Shown here piece after piece: positions 1 through 11,732 of a stretch of DNA of 64,000 bases. Origin of the DNA: Torreya grandis (lineage: Eukaryota; Streptophyta; Pinopsida; Cupressales; Taxaceae). Each line of letters opens with the position of its first letter. Position 1 is the stretch's first letter. Both the position numbers and the translations under genes were made by a program. Under the pieces are notes generated by a model. The model did not search any database. It worked only from the letters and a program-made list of their open reading frames with translations, and had not been told where the DNA came from. The stretch is taken from positions 3,153,501-3,217,500 of the forward strand of contig JARHVA010001174.1 of the NCBI GenBank assembly GCA_037957365.1. The letters run 5' to 3'.

Positions 1-2647
1 AAAACATAGTTAGCCTAAAACCTTATAGATAGTGTGCACTCCAAAAGTCTGCCTAAGAGATTGAGCAAGTTAGAGGTCTAAATATTAGAGTTAGGTTCCA
101 AAATTTGGGATACATAATAATTGTGACCTATAAAATCACATTAAATTATTTTTTTTATGAAAAATAAGGGTAAAATGCCCCTATTCTATCTCAGAGATAG
201 ATCACTTTGCCCTTGCACCCAAGACTATATTTTTGGAATATGTGCTAAAATAATGCACCAAAATCTTGATAAACCTTGTATGATTATTTTTTAAGATGTA
301 TAAAACCTTTAAAAAAAAAAATTAAGAGGTCTAAAGGCAAATAAGGTGCCCTATGCAATAAAGGTTGTAGTCACCATGGTAAAGAATGGTAAAGCAAATG
401 GCTAGGTAAGGATAGTCATTTTCATTTTTAACCTTGGATAATCATCCCAAGTTATTGAAACATGATTAAGGTACTATTATATATATTTTAAACCTCCTAG
501 GATGAAAATAAATCCATTAAACCTCATTCTATGCAAAGAGTTATAGGTAAACCCATTGGCAAGGTCTAGGCCTAGTTTCAAAAAGGTGGTCATCTTCACT
601 TCTAGATCTTGATGAGATATTATGATAATTAGATCATGTTTTTGGGAAATTAAAATAGGTTTTATAATCGTAATTTTTCATAAAAACTCCCCAAAAAGCC
701 ATTTTGGGCTTGAGTGTTTAAACCCTCATAGAATGTGTAGGAAGGATTCAAGTAGTCAACTTGAGATGCTCATTTCTCACATAACATTGTACATGGGACC
801 CTAAGTTGTTTAGATATGATGGAGAGTGTATTTAGGAAGATATAAGTGGCATTGGTTTGGATTTCCAATGTACCAACTCTATGAACAAAGGTTAAGACCA
901 AAAATGACTCTAAAACCCTTGTAAACCCTCCATAAGGACTTGATTGGAGAAGGAAGAAATTTGAAGCATTAATATGGAGTGTAAATGTGATGAAACAAAT
1001 TGTAAGATGTATATGACTCCATATAGATCTGTACCATGCCATTTTTTTGTACTACACCTATATGGATGGGGTACAATAGAGCTCTTTTTAACATTTTTTG
1101 TGTTTTTTAGGTGTAAGAAGACATTCAAAAGACCAAATCACCTTTGGGATGTAGTTTAGGACTTATTATAAGTCCTCATGGTAATTTTATGAAGTATATA
1201 ATCTCCTAAGTCTATCTTCCATCTCTTTCATTTCAACCAGTGTAATGGGTAGATAGTGAACACTTAGGAGAAAATGGTGAAACTCCAATTAGAAAGCCTT
1301 TTAAGGATTTTTATTGAACTTGATGACTTTAACACTCTTTAAAAGTTTAATCCTTCCTTTTTCATGGATAAAATTTCAAAATTTGATAGGTTTTGGGTGC
1401 TAAGTGTGAGAGGTGCATGGAAAGGAGTCATTTTGAGATTGTCATAGATGATTGTGCATGGCTAGAAGGATATGTATGATCAGGGACTTCTCCAATTCAT
1501 GTGATGGATTTTTTTAACCCCCCCCCCCCACTTATATCCATCATAAAAAATGACCCTATATAGTGATGAGGTAGTTTTGGAAGATAAATCATGAAGGGAA
1601 GTTTTTTGTGCAAGGAAAGAAGTTTTTAGGCCACTTTGCGAGAGTTAGATGATTTGAGATGACACTTTTAGCTCCTAAAATTACATGTATCACCCCATAT
1701 CTCTAAAAAATTCACAAATAACTAATATTTTTAATTTTACAGGTGTCTAATGACTCTTGAGCTTCCCTTTCTCTCTCTCCTCTCATATTCTCTATAAATT
1801 AGCCTTTTTGGCATTGCATTCTATCTCTCCACCTTGGTATGGTGAATCCCTAAATTTTTTTTGACTTGAGATAATAAATATAGTTGTTTTTACCTCATTC
1901 AATATTTCACAAAGTGTACACAATGGTTTTTGGTCTTGTGCAAGTGTAGTTTTGTTCACCTTCACATGTTACTCTTCCTAGTACCTTGTGTGTTTTGGAA
2001 TCTCTTTTTTACAGGTCAAAAATAAGTGTCTAATGTTGATGTTGTAGCTGTAGTGATTAGTATATTAAATAGTGTGTCTTATAATTCATATTTTATAAGT
2101 CCTCCTAGCCTAAACTATCTCTAATACCACATGCTTAAAACATTGATGTGAGAGACAAGATTGTCATTGAATGAAGTGTATGTGAAAAAAATTTCATGGT
2201 TCCAAGTGTATGTTAAAGGGTGTGAGTAGATAATATATTTGGTGTATCACCTCTCATAGATTATATTTTTTTTCATCTACCTTTCTCCCTTTTCATTCCC
2301 CCAAGTGTTAGTAGTAGGCTTGAGCCATAGTGATGCATCAAGGGGAACTAGCCCCTAATCTAGAGATCCACCTCACAGTTGGTGACCCACAACCTTGAGG
2401 TGCTTCCATTATGCCACTTGAATGATGAGAGACTTTTTATCTCCTCATTTGGTGTAAGTTTAAGTGATAACATAAATCTCTTCCTCTTGAGACTTCAACT
2501 ATGTTGAACTAATCCACCATGGATATCAACTTGGGCACTCTAGACAACACGTGCATTATCAAAATTGGCCAATAACTAAATTTAGAGGAACTTCATAACT
2601 TCCCCTCCTTACAAAACTATAACATCACATTTTATTGGTCTTAAAAT
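1..2647. other. No recognised gene; AT-rich flank
   Basis: I see no convincing coding region here. The longest open frames (about 60 to 90 codons near 620-1160 on both strands) overlap each other and match nothing I recognise. Visible details are a run of 12 C at 1518-1529, a CT-rich stretch at about 1765-1785 followed by a TATA-like tctataaatt, and increasingly C-rich plus-strand composition after 2300. The stretch just before 2648 is where the Gag and protease parts of the downstream Ty3/gypsy element would be expected, but no motif of either could be read. Confidence 0.5.
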
Positions 2648-3420
2648 GACATGCCAGGTATCAACCCCTCCATCACTACCCACAACATAGTCACCAACCA
2701 TGATGCCAAGCCCATTAAGTAAGATTTTCAATGAATTCACTCTCGCATATCCCTTTTCATCAAATAAGAGATTCAATACCTCCTATCCATCAATTTAATT
2801 CAACCCATTGACTATCACCAAATCCATAGGGGGCCTTCACATTTGTGTATAATTTTATGACCTTAACCTTGCTTGCCCAAAGGATGACTTTCCTTTACCA
2901 AGCATTGACCAACTAGTTGATCTTAAAATTGAACATGAGATGTTATCTTTGATGGATGAATACTTAGGTTACAATCAGATCCTAATTTCCCTTGAAGATC
3001 AACACAAAACTACCTTCATCACCCCATGGGGAACTTTATGCTATAGGTTCATGACTTTTGGATTGAATAATAATGGTGCAACCTACCAACGTGCTATAAC
3101 CTACATCTTCCAAGACCTTATTCACAAAAATTTTGAAGACTATGTTGATGACTTTCTTAGGAAATCCAAATTTCATAAAGACCATTTGGCCATTATTAAG
3201 ATCGTCTTTGAGTGACTCATCTATTACCATGTCTACCTTAACCCCAAGAAGTGTATTTTTTGGGTCTTGTCAAGAAAGCTCCTTAGATTTATCATCTCCC
3301 TTTAGGTAATTAAAGTTGATCTAACCAAAATAAAAACAATCCTTGACATGCCTCATCCTACCCACCTCAATCAATTACATAGCTTGTAGGGGAATCTCTA
3401 ATCCATTCATCACTTTATCT
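2648..3420 (+). pseudogene. Ty3/gypsy reverse transcriptase domain (broken)
   Basis: This is the reverse transcriptase part of the Pol polyprotein, which copies the element RNA into DNA. The reading begins with a DMPGI-P-I motif at 2648, typical of the segment just before RT in Tat elements. It continues through CPKDDFPLPSIDQLVD, a YNQI motif, TPWGTLCYRFM and FGLNNNGATYQRA. The catalytic motif is intact as YVDD at 3141-3152. An uninterrupted stretch covers about 2940-3215. After it come the LNPKKC motif and a weakened segment rich in stops. Upstream and downstream parts need frame changes. Family membership is certain; the gene is non-functional. Confidence 0.9.
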
Positions 3421-3474
3421 CCCATCTCTTGGATTGATGTCAACCCTTCCATCACCTTCTAAAGAAGGATGTAT

Positions 3475-3945
3475 CTTTTAAATGGAAAAAAAACTATCAA
3501 AAGGCCTTTGATTCACTTAAAGAGTATCTTTTGTCTCCACTTATCCTCATTTCTCCCAAAGAAGATCAACCTTTTTACCTTTATACCTCCACCACTGACC
3601 ACTCCTTAGGGGCAATGTTGGCTCATCAAGATGAACAACATAAAGAGAAATTTGTTTACTACCTTAGTCACACACTTATAGATTATGAAACTCAATACAC
3701 CATACCAAGAAAATTTTCCTAGCCTTGGTCTCCATAACCACCAAACTTTGACACTACCTTCTCAAACACAAAACCTCTATCATCACCAACACTAACCCAC
3801 TGAAGTACATGCACTCCAAGCCATACCAAAACCTATATATGGCCAAGTGAATCATGATTTTATCTGAGTTTGACCTTGAGTTCCTCTAGAAGAATTCAAT
3901 TAAGGGGTAAGTCATTGCTGACTAGTTGGCTGAAGCACCCGTACC
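3475..3945 (+). pseudogene. Gypsy-type RNase H domain (broken)
   Basis: This follows RT directly and is the RNase H that removes the RNA template. The open part (3531-3722) shows PLILISPKEDQPFYLYTST, then LGAMLAHQD and FVYYLSHTLIDYE, the normal order for this domain. The usual Asp-Ala-Ser after YLY reads as Thr-Ser-Thr, so an active-site acidic residue is missing. After a frameshift near 3720 the sequence carries on as HYLL, NPLKYM and LSEFDLEF. It ends in IKG-stop-VIAD-stop-LAEAP, where the two stops replace Gln in the IKGQAIADQLA type motif found in Tat elements. Confidence 0.85.
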
Positions 3946-4017
3946 TAACAATCAACCTCCTCTTGAGTTTCCAAATGAGTCTATAACAACCCTCTCTCAA
4001 GAAGACTTCACCTATCA

Positions 4018-4480
4018 AGTGACCATGTTATTTGATGGATAAAAGTATCATCCTTATTCCCTTCATGGTGAACATATTCCTTTATCCTTCAAGCTAGAGT
4101 TTAAATGTACCAACAACATGGTTGAATATGAAGCCTTAATGATAGGCCTCCAAACTGGGTTATCCTTAAGAATACAAAAGATTAACATCTTTGGCAACTC
4201 TCAACTCATGTTCAATCAAATCAATGGCTCTTATCAATGCAAGAATGATGTTTTTTAATAGTATAAACAATTTACTGACATATTTTTAGCATCATTTGAA
4301 CACTACCATATCCAAACCACCCCATGATCTATGAATAAGTTTTTCAATACGATAACTTCCCTCACCTCTTAGATCCCATCTACACATTCTAACTTTAAGC
4401 TATATATTGTTATCCACTGACTTACCCAACCTTCTTATGTCAAATCAGACTCTCTTGCCATCTTTAATGTGGAGGAGACC
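4018..4480 (+). pseudogene. Archaeal-type RNase H (aRH, RVT_3-like) domain
   Basis: This is a second RNase H placed between the gypsy RNase H and integrase. The visible motifs are LFDG near the start (first catalytic Asp), then NNMVEYEALMIGLQ (catalytic Glu), then the segment FGNSQLMFNQINGSY. In the family the last motif is normally GDSQLV with a catalytic Asp, so here Asp has become Asn. A stop directly follows LFDG. The presence and position of this extra domain assign the element to the plant Tat lineage. The rest, to about 4480, is weak and contains several stops. Confidence 0.85.
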
Positions 4481-4555
4481 CAAACTAAACTTTAGTATCA
4501 ATAAATCTGACTATCTCAACCTTGCCATCATCCCTACTAGCCCTTCTAAAAATTA

Positions 4556-5745
4556 TTGATGAGCATTTATCTAGAGTACCTCACATTATACCATATTGGG
4601 GGAATCCTTTATAAATGTGATTTTGATGGTCTCCTCTTTTGTTGCCTACATAGTCATAAAGCCTCTCATGTGATAAGGGAAACACATGATGGGATCTATG
4701 GGGGACACTTTAGTGGCCTCACCATTGCTAAACACATCCTTCATCTTGGATATTACTAGTCTACACTTAACCAATACTATTGTGATTATGTGAAAAAGTG
4801 TGTTAAGTGTTAATAACATGCTAATTTACATCACACACCTAGACATATTATTCGCATATCCATAGATTTTTTGCCCTTCTCACAATGGGGTTTGGATCTC
4901 ATTAGTGAAATTAACCCCCATTCTTTATAGTGACACCATTCTATCATCACTATGACTAAATATTTCATCAAATGGGTCGATGTTATTCCTTTTATCTCAA
5001 CCAAAGCTAAAAATATTATTGACTTTATCAACCATCACATCATCTATTGTTTTGGTATTCCTCACAAAATTATCATCGACAATGGAAAATATTTCAAAAA
5101 CAAACAAGTTCAAGGTCTTTGTGATGCATTAGGTATGAAGTTGAGTTTTTATTTACCCTATTGTCCTCAAGAAAATAAATAGGTGGAAGCCTCTAACAAA
5201 ACTCTCAATAACATGCTAATTAAAATGGTTAATGCATCTGGTCAAGATTGGCATTTACACATCCCCTTTGCCTTATGGGCATATCATACTAGTATTCAAA
5301 CCCCTATGGGTACTAACCATTTATCTCTACTTTTTAATCAGAGATGGTCTTACCTCTTGAAATCCAAATTCCCTCTCTTCACACATCCTTAAGAGATCTC
5401 ATCTCTAATATTGATTATCATTAAGAATGTTTTTGCCCAACTTGAACTACTTAATGAACATTATTTATCCACTCTTACTCACCTTCATGTCTATCAAGAA
5501 TGAATCAAGCATGCTTATATCAAACACCTTAAAGTGTGATAATTCAATATTAGAGAGCTCATCCTAAAAAAAATCAACATGTCACCAATATGGAGAAAAG
5601 CAAGTGAGGCAAGTTTGCTTTCAATTGGCTTAGAACTTATATCATAACGCATAAGTATAGATCAGGAGCTTACTAGTTATTATCTCTGGAGGGAAACCCA
5701 AAACCTGAACTCCTCAATGCTTTACATCTACATCTTTTCTTTTGT
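4556..5745 (+). pseudogene. Ty3/gypsy integrase (broken)
   Basis: The integrase inserts the cDNA into the genome. It opens with a decayed HHCC zinc-binding region: GGHFSGLTIAKHIL within 4556-4759, then YCDYVKKCVKC at about 4775-4810. The catalytic core starts with QWGLDLI at about 4885 (first Asp). It continues with ITMTKYFIKWVDVIPF, then IIIDNGKYFKN at about 5070 (second Asp). PYCPQENK is followed by a TAG stop at 5180-5182 and then VEASNKTLNN, which carries the catalytic Glu. The C-terminal part (WAYHTS, then a GAY segment with LLSLEG at about 5660-5690) ends near 5745 with several frame changes. All three DDE residues are still present despite the stops. Confidence 0.88.
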
Positions 5746-6106
5746 TAAAAAGGATCAAACTCACCTTGCTTTCAAACCACATTCATATACCTATTTTAGG
5801 GGAAACTAATTAAAACTAAATCATGTGATTATCCATCACAACCATAACCTAATATTGAACAATAGGTACCATGACTCTACCTATGGCATGATGCTCATGT
5901 TACTTTCCACCCCTTTCCTAAGATGGATTCCCATTATCATTATCACCTAAACCTCTTTCACACCTAATCAACCTTCTTGTGCTCTTAGGTTTGCCTTCAT
6001 AAAAGGTGAACCTTTAAACCTATATAATCAAGTACATGACATCAAAATCAAACATCAAATGAAAATCAAAATAACCCACATAGGTCACTTTATACCATTT
6101 ACAAAC

Positions 6107-6262
6107 TACTCCCTTGAAGGATAGCTACCAAAATTTATCCAAATTTCTCAATATAAGATAGATTTCTCCCTTGAAGTACAACTATCAAAAGCCTTAAACA
6201 AAGCACACAAAAATTAGACCACTCCCTTGAAGGATGGCTATGTAAAGCATTTGTAAAAGCAT
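6107..6262 (+). repeat. Tandem repeat, ~57 bp x 3
   Basis: Three imperfect copies start with ctcccttgaagga followed by a gctatc/gctacc-like segment, at spacings of about 59 and 55 bases. They lie in the untranslated part of the Tat-type element after integrase. Short tandem arrays are common in this region of long plant gypsy elements; no function is evident. Confidence 0.6.
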
Positions 6263-6799
6263 ATAAATTTGTTGGAAGCTTCCCACATCGATCAACTTCC
6301 CCCATGTCTCCTAAGCAACAATAACATAGCAAAGTACCTATTATCAAAATCAAACAAAAGCAAAATAATTTGAAATCTGTAATCAACTTTTATAAGTAGA
6401 CTTCCTACATTGATTAGTCTACACCTTATATGACATGGACTTATTTATACTGACTCTTTGGTGACCTATAGAAGTGGCAAGCTAGTCTCCCAAGAAGGTT
6501 CCACTTTCATCTCCCTCCCCTTCATACACTATAAGCAAGGGATTTTTGAGCTCACTTGATATAATGTGATCAAGGCACCTTTTTAACTAACTAATGAATG
6601 CTAATATGAAGCACTCCAAGGCCTTATGTTACTTAATCCAATCCAACTTCAATTTATTTTAGTCTTTGCCAAAGAAGAATCATCATGCCTCTTTATTCTC
6701 TCATACTAGTTCATATATTCACTTAGATGTTTGCCTCTTGATTATCTTCTCTTTCTCACATTTTATTTGGTTATTTAACTTAATTTATGTAATTTAAAT

Positions 6800-7340
6800 A
6801 AAATGACCACAATCATAATAACACCACATAATATCATCATCGAAATTCATAACAATATCATCATATCAACATCATAGTATAAATCATCCATGATCATGAT
6901 CGTAATAAACCATATTCACCACATGTCTAAATCTAAATGAGGAAGCATATACTTATTAAATTTTAGTATGAGTACCACAACAATATCATCATGTAAAGAT
7001 CATATAAAAAATCATCCATGAATAATGAGCATCAAGAACCATAATCATCAATGTTATAAACATGATCATAATCATAAACAACATCACATTATCATCATAA
7101 TCACATCATAAAATCAATCCATATCAACATCATTATGAGCATAAATTAAAGAAACATATCATCACATGCCTAGCTAGGTGAGTCCACATCCATGTCGTCA
7201 TGAGCATATCCATAATAAAAAATAATCAACATAAACATCATAAGCATGAACCACAATCCATATGCAAATCTCATATCTATAAATTGTGAGTCTATAATCA
7301 CATAATCATCATCATGTATACAAAAATATACATATCTCTC
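6800..7340. repeat. ATC/CAT-rich low-complexity DNA
   Basis: The stretch is dominated by atcat, catcat and ataatc words on the plus strand, without a fixed period that I can define. It separates the 57-bp repeats from the antisense PMD ORF and probably arose by slippage. Confidence 0.6.
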
Positions 7341-7399
7341 TCAAAATATACATATCATTATATCAGCTCACAGGTTGGTATGAAAATTTATATACATTA

Positions 7400-9130
7400 A
7401 AATATAATGTCTCCTCACAAATCTAAGATCTTGGGGCACCACTACCTCCTAGAGCCTATCTTCTTACACTTACTTTGCCACCCATAAATGTAACCCACTA
7501 ACCTATTGTTGTTGTACCTACACCTCCTACAATCCCAACCCCATACTCACCCTATCGAGGCTCATCTGGTATACACCTAAAGCCCAAGGTCTCATAATAC
7601 CATAGCTCCTACATAGTCACTATATATATCTACATAGAAATAGTCCCTATTAGTGCCAATGATGATGGTAATCCACCCCTTATCTATCAAAGAGAATCTC
7701 TCTCTTACATCACCAAGGCTAGTTGAGACTTAGCCTAATCTCTCTCACCTGTAATGAGACCAACTGACCCTACACTACTACTAATGATGTTTGTGCCACT
7801 ACCAAGGATTCCTCTACTATGGCCAAAGATACTCATTACTAGTCCCTCTCAGCCATCACTACCTATATATCTAGGGTAACCCCTAACATTTGAACCTACT
7901 GCCTATCTCCTCTAACATAAACATCTATATCCTATTGACCCCCATCCTCAGGGCTAATATTAGTTGTGGCATAGAGTCCCTAGTACCATATAGGATACCC
8001 ATCTATGACACTTGCATCATCTATCTCTATCCTCATTGGTAGGTTTTCATGGTTAATGAAATCATGCACTAGATATAGAGTGGCTAGTAGGAAATTTACA
8101 TCCTCCCTCCTATACCTTGGGAACACCTTGGGGATAAACTACACTAAACCAAACTATCATCATACCCTATTAAATTATATCAACTTTATCTCACCATCCT
8201 ATCTATTATATATCCATCTATAGCTCTATAGGGATAAAGTGTGTCTCATATAATGTGCCCACCCTAAAAACCTAACATATGGTCTCCAAATCATGTATTT
8301 GATGACTAAGGCATCTAGATGGCCTCTGAACTAGTCAATGTCATGTGACCCTCTTCCTAGTCTTAAGAGAGAATAATCACTCTTCCACTACATGTATCCA
8401 ACTCAGAAATCCATCTGAGCATAATGCTCCCATGTCAGCCCCATTAGTCTCAAAACTTATACGTAATCATAGGCCTAATGATGGAAGATGAAGCCAACAC
8501 TAATCCCATACCTCTTATGGGCTTAAAATCCCCACAACTCCTTGTAAATTTGAACCAATAGTATAGGTTCCCACACAAACACTATGCAACCTAAAACCAT
8601 TTCCACTAGTACACCTAACAACAAGTAAGGGAATCTCTCATTGCTAGAATGAAGCAATGCATAACACATCACAACTATCATCATCATGGTGAAAAGCTTC
8701 CTTGCATCCCTATCCCTCTAGTAGAGTGGTGTGTAATGAAAGCCTCTAAAGTGCCACCTCAAAAAATCCATGTCATCTCTCTATAAGAGCTCCATAAGCT
8801 CATTCATTTCTCCATCTCAATGTGGTAGATCATCTCTCCCTATATACGTAGTCACATGATCTTGGGGATATCCTTAGGTAGACTAGTCAACTCTCCTATA
8901 GGTATCAAAAAGGTATTAGTGGTAGGATCTCATCTCTCGATGAGTGTCACTAACAACACCACATCTCAAAGTACATACCAATAATGCATCATACCCCTAA
9001 GGCCCAAGTCCTCCATGTGCACCTAATAATTAATAGTCATACCTCAATGAATCTCATCAAAAATCTAGGGCACTCTATCCCTCATTTGAATCTTCTCCCG
9101 TGCTTACAAGGTTTGATAGAAAACAAACAT
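7400..9130 (-). pseudogene. Plant mobile domain (PMD, MAIN-like) antisense ORF
   Basis: On the minus strand this stretch reads as one degraded protein, mostly in consistent frames broken by stops at Gln or Trp positions. Near 8960-8900 it shows LIER-stop-DPTTNTFLIP followed by GELTSLPKDIPKIM, the plant mobile domain (PF10536) N-terminal motif usually seen as ERW-P-THTFHLP-GEMT-TL-DV. Further on come a hydrophobic segment (MMMIVVMCYALLHSS, about 8680), then WEPILLVQIYKELWGF, VLRLMGLTWEHYAQMD, and KYMIWRPY near 8300, which fit the rest of the domain. PMD proteins occur as host silencing factors (MAIN, MAIL1) and as extra ORFs captured by gypsy and Mutator elements. It lies antisense between integrase and the 3' LTR of the Tat-type element, which suggests an accessory ORF of that element. 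The start lies near 9120; the C-terminal 800 bases are weak. Confidence 0.72.
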
Positions 9131-9560
9131 AGTTCTCTATATTATTTTTGCCTATGAACTATATCTATTACCCCTAATTCCTAATTTTTATGGAATTTTC
9201 CTCATCTAATCCATAACCATGAATCATAAATCCACCTATTCTACCTTGTCAACATCTACATCCTTCCCCTATACCTATCTCATATTAACCATTACCTACA
9301 CCTTTACACCTTTACCAAAACACAACCACCTATTGTGAACCCTTAGGCTACACTAAACCCTTCACCATACAACATTCAACCAAACATAACTTCTACCCCT
9401 AATGCCCAATCTTAACCATTAACTATCAACTAACAACATTACCCTTGACCTTAACTAGCTACAACATTCACTTTAAACCTTAACCATTCACCAAACCTCA
9501 ACCCATGACCTTAACTATCAACACTTTACCAAGAATTTCAACCTTAACCTTCTAACTACT

Positions 9561-9687
9561 GACCATTGATGGTCACCACTATGTGGCCTACTGAAGGTTA
9601 AGTATCGACCATCAATAGTTTAATATTGACTACTAATGGTTAGTAATGACCATTGATAGCTTAAAACAACCCCTGATGGTCACTATC
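9561..9687. repeat. Palindromic ~20-bp repeat cluster A
   Basis: About six degenerate units of 20-21 bases share the near-palindrome gaccatcgatggtc. Units begin gaccattgatggtc, cgaccatcaatagt, tgactactaatggt, tgaccattgatagc and so on. The cluster is one of four in 2.3 kb, the others being at 10218, 11138 and 11733. Confidence 0.7.
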
Positions 9688-10217
9688 ATGTGACTGCCAA
9701 TAATTAGAACACACCTTACCCCTCCATAACACTTCCCTACCCTCACTATAGCTCATACAAGATAACCTACACCTAACCCTACCCTCCCTTATCTACCTTA
9801 CCACCATAAATTTTCATCTAACCTATCATTTTAACTCCAAAAACAAAAACCACTACCAAAAACCTAGCCCTAGGTCAAACCCAGCCACACTAATAGTAAG
9901 CAATAACCTACTCAATAAAAAACATTTAAATTCACAAATTAAAATCTAATCTGCTAATTCACCATAATACCTACCTCATTCCTCAACCATCATCAAGGAG
10001 GAACTATAGGAACTACCTCATATCCTCACACTCTCCCTCATCCCATCTATATAATTGATCTCTCGATCGACCTCAAGTCAACTCACTCAACCACTAGCTA
10101 ATTATCACTACTTTATTTTCTCTCCGAATGCCAATATGCCAATCACCATAGTTTTGAATTCACAATGAAGGAATAAAAATCCTATTGGTCTTTTATTTTT
10201 ACCTTTTATTGACATAT

Positions 10218-10293
10218 GACCATTGCTGGTCAGGGTGACTATCGATAGTCAACCTTGACCATCGATGATCGACCCTAACCATCAATGGTCAAC
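10218..10293. repeat. Palindromic ~20-bp repeat cluster B
   Basis: There are four consecutive units of 20-21 bases: gaccattgctggtc, gactatcgatagtc, gaccatcgatgatc and accatcaatggtc, separated by 6-7 base linkers. The second is a perfect palindrome (gactatcgatagtc). The family is the same as at 9561. Confidence 0.75.
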
Positions 10294-10924
10294 TATTTTA
10301 GGGTTTTCCCTCCTACCCACAATTTTTTTAAACAAATTTTTACCTATTACCCAACCATAAGAGATTACCTTCTCTGACAAACACAACTACAACCTACATC
10401 AAAACCTCACACTTGGCCATTTTGGCCCAAACCTAGTGCATATTTTGCAACAACCTTGATTTGGTCATTTTAATTACAACAACTAATTTGCTAAGTTAAA
10501 AATTTTAAACTTGTGTTACCTTATGAACACTGGACCAATTTATGTCTTCATAAGAGCACTTCCTACCTTAGATACCCATGAAAACACTAACCTTGTCTAG
10601 GAGACTTGAATTTACTAGTGTAGCCCAACCATCACATACGGTCACATGTTCCACTCATCAATTATTCTTCTAGTATAGACCTTATTTTTATCAACCATGA
10701 TAACCTAGTTAATGCATGATCTCAGCCATCACACTTAGTCATACTTTATGTGCATGTTTGTGCTTTAGTGCCCAATTTATCAACCACCAACTCAACACCT
10801 ACTTAACCACTTATCAAACCCACACCCAATTCTATTTCACCTCATCAATTATTTGTTTGAATGGGAACAAATCCTCCCATGCTCAAGGAAACCAAACCTT
10901 GGATCCATAATCCATTTTTGTTTT

Positions 10925-10965
10925 GCAATTTGTTGATACAAATTGCATAATAAAAAGGGACAAAA
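10925..10965 (+). other. Hairpin plus polypurine tract before 3' LTR
   Basis: A perfect 9-bp stem with a 4-base loop (gcaatttgt-tgat-acaaattgc, 10925-10946) sits directly before a polypurine-like tract, aaaaagggacaaaa (10952-10965). The tract is followed at once by tgtagacac, a plausible LTR start. In LTR elements the polypurine tract primes plus-strand DNA synthesis at exactly this place. This defines the right end of the internal region of the Tat-type element. Confidence 0.65.
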
Positions 10966-11137
10966 TGTAGACACTATAAAACCACACACAATGGTTCTAG
11001 ATATAAAAATACCCCTAATCTACCTTAGGACCCCCTACGGACCATCCCACAACCCTTTGACCATAAACATAAGCTAGGTTGGCTAACTAGCTACCCAACT
11101 AACTAAATATTTTTATCAAACTTAGCCTTTGACCCTT

Positions 11138-11192
11138 GACCACTAATGATCATCCTAACCATTGATGGTTAGGCCTAACTACTGACGGTCAA
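11138..11192. repeat. Palindromic ~20-bp repeat cluster C
   Basis: There are three units of about 20 bases: gaccactaatgatc, accattgatggtt and actactgacggtc. They belong to the same family as the clusters at 9561, 10218 and 11733. Confidence 0.65.
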
Positions 11193-11732
11193 ATTTCCAC
11201 CACCTAAAAATTCAAAATCAAATTAAATATAATTTAATTTTTTATATTTAGTTGTTCTAATTCATGTGCAAGCCAATGCATGTGAAATTTAAATTTAAAC
11301 TACTTGTTGAAACCCTTATTAACCTAGTGTTGCACCTCTCCTTCATTCTTAAAAAAAGAAAGGAGGAGAAGGTGAAATGGATCCATATCTAGAATCAAAC
11401 AATCATCCACATCTAGAGTCATAGCCTTTTGCATCAATACTTCCTTTTATATGTGTTCTTTTAGTGAACCAACAAGCATGATAGAGATCTAAATCATTGT
11501 CGCTCATTGAACAACAACCAAGCATCATTACTCTACCAAAATTTCTCTAAGGTTCACTAATAGATCCTTAAAATATTCTTTAAATCAACAACCAATAAGC
11601 TAATTATATATTTTCAACAAATAAGTTACTTTGTTTCTATTTCATAATCAACCTGACCCAAACCCATCTCTCAAAATTCCAATCTATGACCTCATCAAAT
11701 TAGACTTCTTAAACACACCTAGAACCCATAGT

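Larger units (their letters stand above)
5746..7399 (+). other. Post-integrase region, no sense gene
   Basis: This is the start of the long 3' internal region of the Tat-type element. I see no sense-strand gene. It holds three imperfect units of about 57 bp beginning ctcccttgaagga at roughly 6107, 6166 and 6221. From about 6800 to 7340 there is low-complexity DNA dominated by atcat and cat triplets. It ends at the tail of the antisense PMD ORF. Confidence 0.55.
9131..10924. other. C-rich, G-poor untranslated region
   Basis: No gene is evident. The plus strand is strikingly rich in C and A and poor in G, with many ccttaacc- and accattaac-like words between 9200 and 10050. Two clusters of palindromic 20-bp repeats interrupt it (9561-9687 and 10218-10293). 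The open frame at 10716-10910 is short and resembles nothing known to me. This is the distal 3' internal region of the Tat-type element. Confidence 0.5.
2648..10965 (+). mobile_element. Tat-type Ty3/gypsy retrotransposon, internal region
   Basis: This is a decayed LTR retrotransposon read on the plus strand. Domains run in the order RT (2648-3420), gypsy-type RNase H (3475-3945), archaeal-type RNase H (4018-4480) and integrase (4556-5745). A second RNase H between the gypsy RNase H and integrase is the known hallmark of the plant Tat lineage (Ogre, Retand and relatives). Downstream lie about 5.2 kb without sense coding capacity, holding an antisense PMD ORF, repeats, and a polypurine tract at 10952-10965 followed by a TG-starting LTR. 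No 5' LTR, Gag or primer-binding site could be found, so the left part is lost, unrecognisable or upstream of the window. The element is old: every domain has stops and frameshifts. Confidence 0.8.

Noticed and set aside
8005..8223. Plus-strand 72-codon ORF
   Set aside because: It is the shadow of the antisense PMD reading on the minus strand.
9400..9560. Interstitial telomere-like repeats (ccttaacc words)
   Set aside because: The words vary and have no 7-bp period; it is C-rich low-complexity DNA.
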